Assembly (NCBI GenBank): GCA_014529385.2
Contig: CM043967.1
Location: 4,523,001-4,587,000, forward strand
Origin: Adiantum capillus-veneris
Taxonomy: Eukaryota > Streptophyta > Polypodiopsida > Polypodiales > Pteridaceae
Length of the DNA: 64,000 bases
Direction: 5' to 3'
The notes below the pieces were generated by a model. The model saw nothing but the letters and a program-made list of their open reading frames with translations, was not told the DNA's origin and made no database searches. Positions 59,725-64,000 of this stretch are shown here, one piece after another (position 1 is the first letter of the stretch; every line of letters starts with the position of its first letter). A program made the position numbers and the translations under genes.

Positions 59725-59900
59725 TTTTACCATGATTATCCAAGGGCCTTTTGGTGAATCCATGAACCTGAGCATGCCATGTCAACTGGAAAGAGTTTTG
59801 ACGTTGCGAGTAATATGTAATACAGCTACGTCGCCATAACTTCCAACAACAAGCAGTCGAGCAGCAACAACTAGAAATAGGAGTGCAAGGGGATCGAGAT

Positions 59901-60221
59901 GTTGATAATCATCTTTCAACAAATAAAAAAACTGATACTAAAAGCAGGTTGCAACTATGAAAATCCCAGTAACCAATGTGTTGCGGAGCAAGAGAGACCT
60001 TGATGGTGTTGCATGCAACCAAGAGAGACCTTGATGGTGTTGCATGCAACCAAGAGCAGGAGAGAGAGAGCGTGTTGATAATCATCTTTCAACAAATAAC
60101 AAAACTGATACTAAAAGCAGGTTGCAACTATGAAAAGCCTAGTAACCAATGTGTTGCAGAGCAAGAGAGACCTTGATGGTAGTGCATGCAACCAAGAGAC
60201 GGAGAGAGAGCGTGCTATTGT
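59901..60221 (+). repeat. 173-bp tandem duplication with nested 31-bp units
   Basis: Copies start GTTGATAATCATCTTTCAAC at 59901 and 60074. Within the first, a 31-base unit (AGAGAGACCTTGATGGTGTT, then GCATGCAACCA) is present twice at 59989-60050, and once in the second copy. The unit includes the 12-base palindrome GTTGCATGCAAC. Confidence 0.9.
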
Positions 60222-60299
60222 TCATCAAGAGTGAGAGAATTTATTAGTTGTTATTGTGATAGGTAAAAGCTATGGCAAAACAAGAGCAAAATCCTGATG

Positions 60300-60570
60300 T
60301 CACCGAACAGTTAAAAGATGTGACCTACACACACACACACACACACACACACCTAGAAATATGGGAGTAAATTCACGCTGAGATTTTAAGGCATGGGTCT
60401 ATGATTGAAGCAATCAACATGAAAAAGCAAAGTCACGATGAGTTTTTGAGGCAAGATCGAAATAAAGCCCGCGAGCATTGATGAGAGAGATCGTAGTACC
60501 AAGAGCGACGACAAAGAGCCTATATCAACATGAGCAACAAGTCAAATCCAACGAAAGGAGAGGTACAAAG
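60300..60570 (+). repeat. Dispersed repeat, copy 2
   Basis: Partner of 39420-39700. Here a CA tract of about 11 units (60330-60351) interrupts the left part. The translated core reads MIEAINMKKQSHDEFLRQDR. Confidence 0.8.
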
Positions 60571-60757
60571 AGAAGGGGGTGATTACGGAGCAAATTTTTT
60601 TTCATCCCACCACCACTACCTCTCATTGTTGGCCCTTAGCACCCATTGCCACCACCATTGGTAGTAGATTTTGCTAACTTATTACCACCATTTGCCGTCC
60701 CTAATCCTACTACCACCAACCATTGCCATGCCTCTCTCCAATGGAGTAGCCAAGGAC

Positions 60758-60847
<90 letters not shown>
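60758..60847 (+). repeat. CT then TA compound microsatellite
   Basis: About 25 CT units with one G interruption, running into about 19 TA units. This is the same CT-TA order as in LTR copy A. Confidence 0.95.
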
Positions 60848-60849
<2 letters not shown>

Positions 60850-61552
60850 ATTTTGACCTAGTAGACAACAGTTCACTCTTTTGATCATGACTTCTTCATT
60901 CGAACTCCAATTTGGATAATCTATAGCCTCAATTGAAGAGCATGACGCCCTCTACGCATTGATGTAAAAATAATAAAAATTTGAGGTGTGGGACGGGTGT
61001 CTAACCTCACTCCTATCTTATTGCAGATGTAGCGAGAACCATGAATATAATTGTCAATCCATGGGATGAAGCTAACTCGACTAGTGCATAGAGGCTACAA
61101 GAGGTTGTCAATCTTTTGGAAAACAAAAAACAACTCGCATCTAACTCAAGCTATACTCAAATGACTGAAATCACCAAAAGCTAATCGCTCATCGACAAAC
61201 AAATCACATCCGTTATAGCATCAAACGACATCCAAACGTTACGAAACTTCTAAAACATGTTTATAAGACCTAAGCACACATGCTTGTGGTCTCAAATCTC
61301 ACTTTAGTTCAATACAACAACAATGAGTTTTTGACCTAGTTGTTTTTGACCCAGAGTGCATCTAAATGCTTAGCAATGATGCCCCAATATCCCATCTATA
61401 CTTAGTTTATGATTTTGAAGCTTAAATTCCTACTTATGATGAAATTAGGCAGCGGATCGGCGACGCCAAAAGCTACGGATTACCATGAAATGCTTACATC
61501 AACGCGTAGAGCTCTTACCTGCGGTTGCAACACAATAGACAACACTACAATG
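60848..61552. other. Unassigned stretch
   Basis: No coding motif was recognised on either strand up to the gypsy LTR. Confidence 0.45.
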
Positions 61553-61845
61553 TGACAACCTGAAAGGGAGTAGGAAGCGCGAGAAGGAGAGAAGTGAGCG
61601 CCATTAGCTCATCCTATGTTTCTATTATCCAAAAGTTATGAAAAACTTACAAAAATTGGCTTTTCTACATTAGCCAAGGTCTTTTGTGGTCAAAACTAAT
61701 AATCTGGGAGCTTGTATCCCCGGCTCATCAATTACAATGTTTATCTAGAAAGTAGGAGTTACAATATTCCCGATTCATCAAAATAATAAGTGTTTTTACA
61801 AGAAAAGCTCCGAAAAATGTTATCCGAGTTAGCTTGCTGCTAACA
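61553..61845 (-). repeat. 3' LTR of gypsy element
   Basis: The plus strand begins TGTGACAACC (minus end GGTTGTCACA) and ends GCTAACA (minus start TGTTAGCAGC). The outer border is inferred from the TG...CA rule only. Confidence 0.65.
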
Positions 61846-61859
61846 TTCCCCCCCTCCTT

Positions 61860-62755
61860 GACTGTATCGTCCCTTGACACAGCTTCATGGGCTGAAGTAG
61901 TCTTCGGGTTGACGGCTGGGGAGGCGGTTTTTAAGCACGTGGAGTGCTTTCTTATATCTGAGTCTTCTCTCTTTGTTAGGAATCTTCAAGAACTACATGG
62001 TGACTCTGTTTTTAAGCTCAATGGCTGAGTAGCCAACAAATCTGGATATAGGTTGCTTATCACTGGCCCAAATATCTTCGTTTTCCAAGTGAATAACCGT
62101 GTATAAAATGCTTCCTTAAATGCCAACATATTACTAGAGGGCCAAAACATGCATCAAACATGCTCTGGCTCGTGAAAAGCTTGAATATATGTGAGCAGCA
62201 TTCTACAGATCTTATATAGCATGGCACATGAGAGGTCAGGGAGGCTCTTCAAGAAATTCATGGCGCCCGTTAGGGTTTTCACCATGTATTCCTCTATTAT
62301 CGCTCCCTGCTCTGGAGCTAGTAATCGTGGGTAGTTCAGCCATGTAGGCCGCTTCTTTCTCAGTGCTTCATATGCTTGCCCTGTCCTTACCCTTGGTACA
62401 TGACAAAATGTTGGGTCTTTTTGTAGTGCGGCAGGTGCTCTTGGGAAAAAAATGAGATATCTTGGATTCTTGTTCAACCAGCTCTTTCTCCACTTGGGGT
62501 GGACATCCTCTGTGCCTTCTGTCTGCATATCTTTGTATAACCTTTCTTTTACCTGTAGTAGCTCTACTTTGACCAAAGGGTATGGCAATGATTGTTGATG
62601 CCACTGTGCATTGATTTGGTTGGGAGTGAGTTGAGTGACATTGACTGAGTGGAGAACTCTCAACTCCCAATCCATTACTACTTTCCATTCTGCATTTGTT
62701 TCCTGAGCAACCTGTTCTTGATTGTATCTTCCTCAGCTTAAGAAAGCTGGACCAT
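61860..62755 (-). pseudogene. Unidentified 3' coding region of gypsy element
   Basis: The best frame (62675-62154, 173 codons) reads WELRVLHSVNVTQLTPNQIN, WRKSWLNKNPRYLIFFPR and PEQGAIIEEYMVKTLTGAMN. Past a stop, shifted frames reach RDDTVKEGGNV directly at the polypurine tract, an ending often seen at the end of gypsy coding sequence. I do not recognise a domain. It lies between integrase and the LTR, where some plant gypsy lineages carry extra or envelope-like ORFs; no signal peptide or membrane segment is evident here. Confidence 0.5.
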
Positions 62756-63001
62756 GGGCACTTGCTCAACATCTATGAGTAGTACCTGAAAATCTTCTTC
62801 TTCTAGCCCTTCTGTCGGCTGTGTTTCCATCTCATCAAAAGGGCACTTGCTCAACATCTATGAGTAGTACCTGAAAATCTTCTTCTAGCCCTTCTGTCGG
62901 CTGTGTTTCCATCTCATCAAAAGGGCACTTGCTCAACATCTATGAGTAGTACCTGCAAATCTTCTAGCCCTTCTGTTGGCTGTGTTTCCATCTCATCAAA
63001 A
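62756..63001 (-). repeat. Triple tandem repeat, units of 85, 82 and 79 bp
   Basis: Three copies begin GGGCACTTGCTCAACATC at 62756, 62841 and 62923. They differ chiefly in the number of CTT triplets (three, two, one). On the minus strand each encodes FDEMETQPTEGLE, then one to three acidic residues, and QVLLIDVEQVP. Unit lengths are one more than a multiple of three, so each repeat shifts the frame into a stop. Confidence 0.9.
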
Positions 63002-63027
63002 GGGACTGATGGAATGTCGACAGTTGG

Positions 63028-63530
63028 TTACTCCGAGGGACCTGTTTCTTCCTGTGTCTTTGGTTGTCCCTCTTGTAGCAGCATCTGATTGACTCTTTTT
63101 AGCTCTGTTATCTCTTTGAGCAGATGCTCTTCTCGTTGTACCCGCATCAGTGTAAGGTCTCTTCTTTGTGATTGGTCTAGTTCTAGATCCTTATTCCTCT
63201 TTTCCAAAGCTTTATAGACTTCATCTGTACCTTTGATCGAGGCGACAACAGGATTTTTCCTTATCTGTCTCAAAAATGTTGCTTAATCATTAATTCTCTG
63301 CTCCGAGTATTGCAAAGAAGCATTTGCTACATCGAGTTGCACTTGGATCTTCTGTATTGACAGAGTCATCGTTAGGAGTTCATTTGTTATCTCTATCAGC
63401 AGCTGTTGATCTTTGGTCTTGCAAGCATCAAATAATTCAATTAAAAGTTCTGCCAACTCCTTCGTTTCTTTCTGTTGCTTCTCTTTGGTCAGCTGGTGCT
63501 ATTTTGCCTCATCCTTCAGCTCTTTGATCT
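63028..63530 (-). pseudogene. Coiled-coil coding region downstream of gypsy integrase
   Basis: A single minus-strand frame from about 63530 to 63028 has only two stops (near 63502 and 63283). It is rich in heptad-like Leu/Ile/Glu/Lys patterns: KEKQQKETKELAELLIELFD, QQLLIEITNELLTMTLSIQK, then KALEKRNKDLELDQSQRRD and HLLKEITELKRVNQMLLQEG. This predicts a long coiled coil, hence an oligomerising protein. It begins right after the integrase end, possibly in another frame, and leads into the acidic repeat units. The family is unknown to me. Confidence 0.6.
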
Positions 63531-64000
63531 AACTCTACATCTTCAATGATAAACATTCCGTTTTCCTTTTTCTTAAACTTGGGAATGTGTTGCTTAAGGG
63601 AATAGATTAAAACCAAGTCCCCTTTTTTGAAATGTTGTAATTAGATGGGAATCAAAAAACTGTCTTTGTTGTCACTTTTGTGCATAGATGTGAGCTACAG
63701 CAGTTAGGCTTTGCTCACCTTCAAGCCTCTCTGACAATTCATGTCCAGTCTATTCAAGATCCTTAGCTACCCTTAGTGTCGGCAATAGAAATTCTATTGG
63801 CAGTATGGCATCAAGACCATAAACAAGGTTGAAGGGTGTAGCATTTAAATCTATTTTGAATGAAACTTGATAAGCCCATAGAGCAGCATGGAGATTCGTT
63901 TCCCAATCTGTCCTTCCTATGAACTAACCACTTTAGTCACTACCAAGCTAAGATTTTTATTCGTATGGTCAGCTTGTCCATTTGCTTGTGGGTGATAAGG
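63531..64000 (-). pseudogene. Gypsy integrase C-terminal part
   Basis: Minus-strand frames show YHPQANGQA at the window edge (catalytic-core end). Then come NKNLSLVVTKVV, HAALWAYQVSFKIDLNATPF and LVYGLDAILPIEF near 63890-63780, ending with KKGDLVLIYSLKQH and KFKKKENGMFIIED near 63640-63550. Three or more frame changes and several stops disable it. The YHPQANGQ and NATPF landmarks are typical of gypsy rather than copia integrase. The rest of pol lies beyond the window. Confidence 0.85.

Larger units (their letters stand above)
61553..64000 (-). mobile_element. Ty3/gypsy element, 3' half, running off the window
   Basis: Minus strand from the right edge: integrase end, a coiled-coil coding region, further frames, a polypurine tract (minus AAGGAGGGGGGGAA, 61846-61859) and the 3' LTR (about 61553-61845). 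The 5' part lies outside the window, so a target duplication cannot be checked. Confidence 0.8.

Overview
This is nuclear DNA from a land plant with a large, repeat-swollen genome. One host gene is clearly readable: four 3'-terminal exons of the cohesin loader SCC2/Nipped-B (9751-11300). A pentatricopeptide-repeat (PPR) pseudogene (about 40920-41636) is also of plant type. Nearly everything else is retrotransposon: Ty3/gypsy, Ty1/copia and LINE copies in all states of decay, with unusually long CT/GA, GT/CA and TA tracts. Decayed copia, LINE and PPR remnants together with long CT tracts would fit a fern or other seed-free vascular plant, but species assignment is inference.

Layout. 714-4289: degenerate gypsy element (+) with LTR-like ends. 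4290-5493: fragments of LINE endonuclease and ORF1 (-). 5590-8548: a 5'-truncated LINE (-) with an uninterrupted reverse transcriptase frame of about 900 codons, bracketed by GA tracts. 9751-11300: SCC2 exons (+). 11.3-17.8 kb: old AT-rich DNA without recognisable genes. 17.8-22.85 kb: scrambled, heavily mutated LINE and copia pieces (-), then a copia gag piece facing the other way (+). 22.85-26.4 kb: nothing recognised. 26.4-37.9 kb: one LINE (+) interrupted twice, by a non-autonomous LTR element (28581-30417, -) and by a nearly complete copia element (32389-37554, +, target duplication GTTAT). 37.9-45.3 kb: dispersed repeats, the PPR pseudogene, a miniature LTR element (41637-42614), a microsatellite-linked duplication and an unidentified broken gene (43854-44974). 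45286-53757: a gypsy element (-) with an internal deletion, whose right LTR is split by a young copia element (49409-53559, -, target duplication ATCAC). 53757-56460: 5' half of another copia (-). 56461-59100: two copies of a further LTR, the second followed by a primer-binding site and a gag-like frame. 59.1-61.55 kb: tandem and dispersed repeats. 61553 to the right edge: the 3' half of a gypsy element (-) with a coiled-coil coding region between integrase and LTR.

There is no operon-like cooperation here. The relations between features are mainly those of insertion order: LINEs first, LTR elements inside them, then deletions, nonsense mutations (many C-to-T type) and microsatellite expansion within LTRs. 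The only gene likely to act for the host is SCC2. Motif identifications come from reading translations by eye; no database search was run. The most unusual items are the LINE sitting inside a GA microsatellite, the unidentified pseudogene at 43.9-45.0 kb, the coiled-coil frame in the right-hand gypsy, and the repeated siting of long CT/GA tracts inside LTRs.
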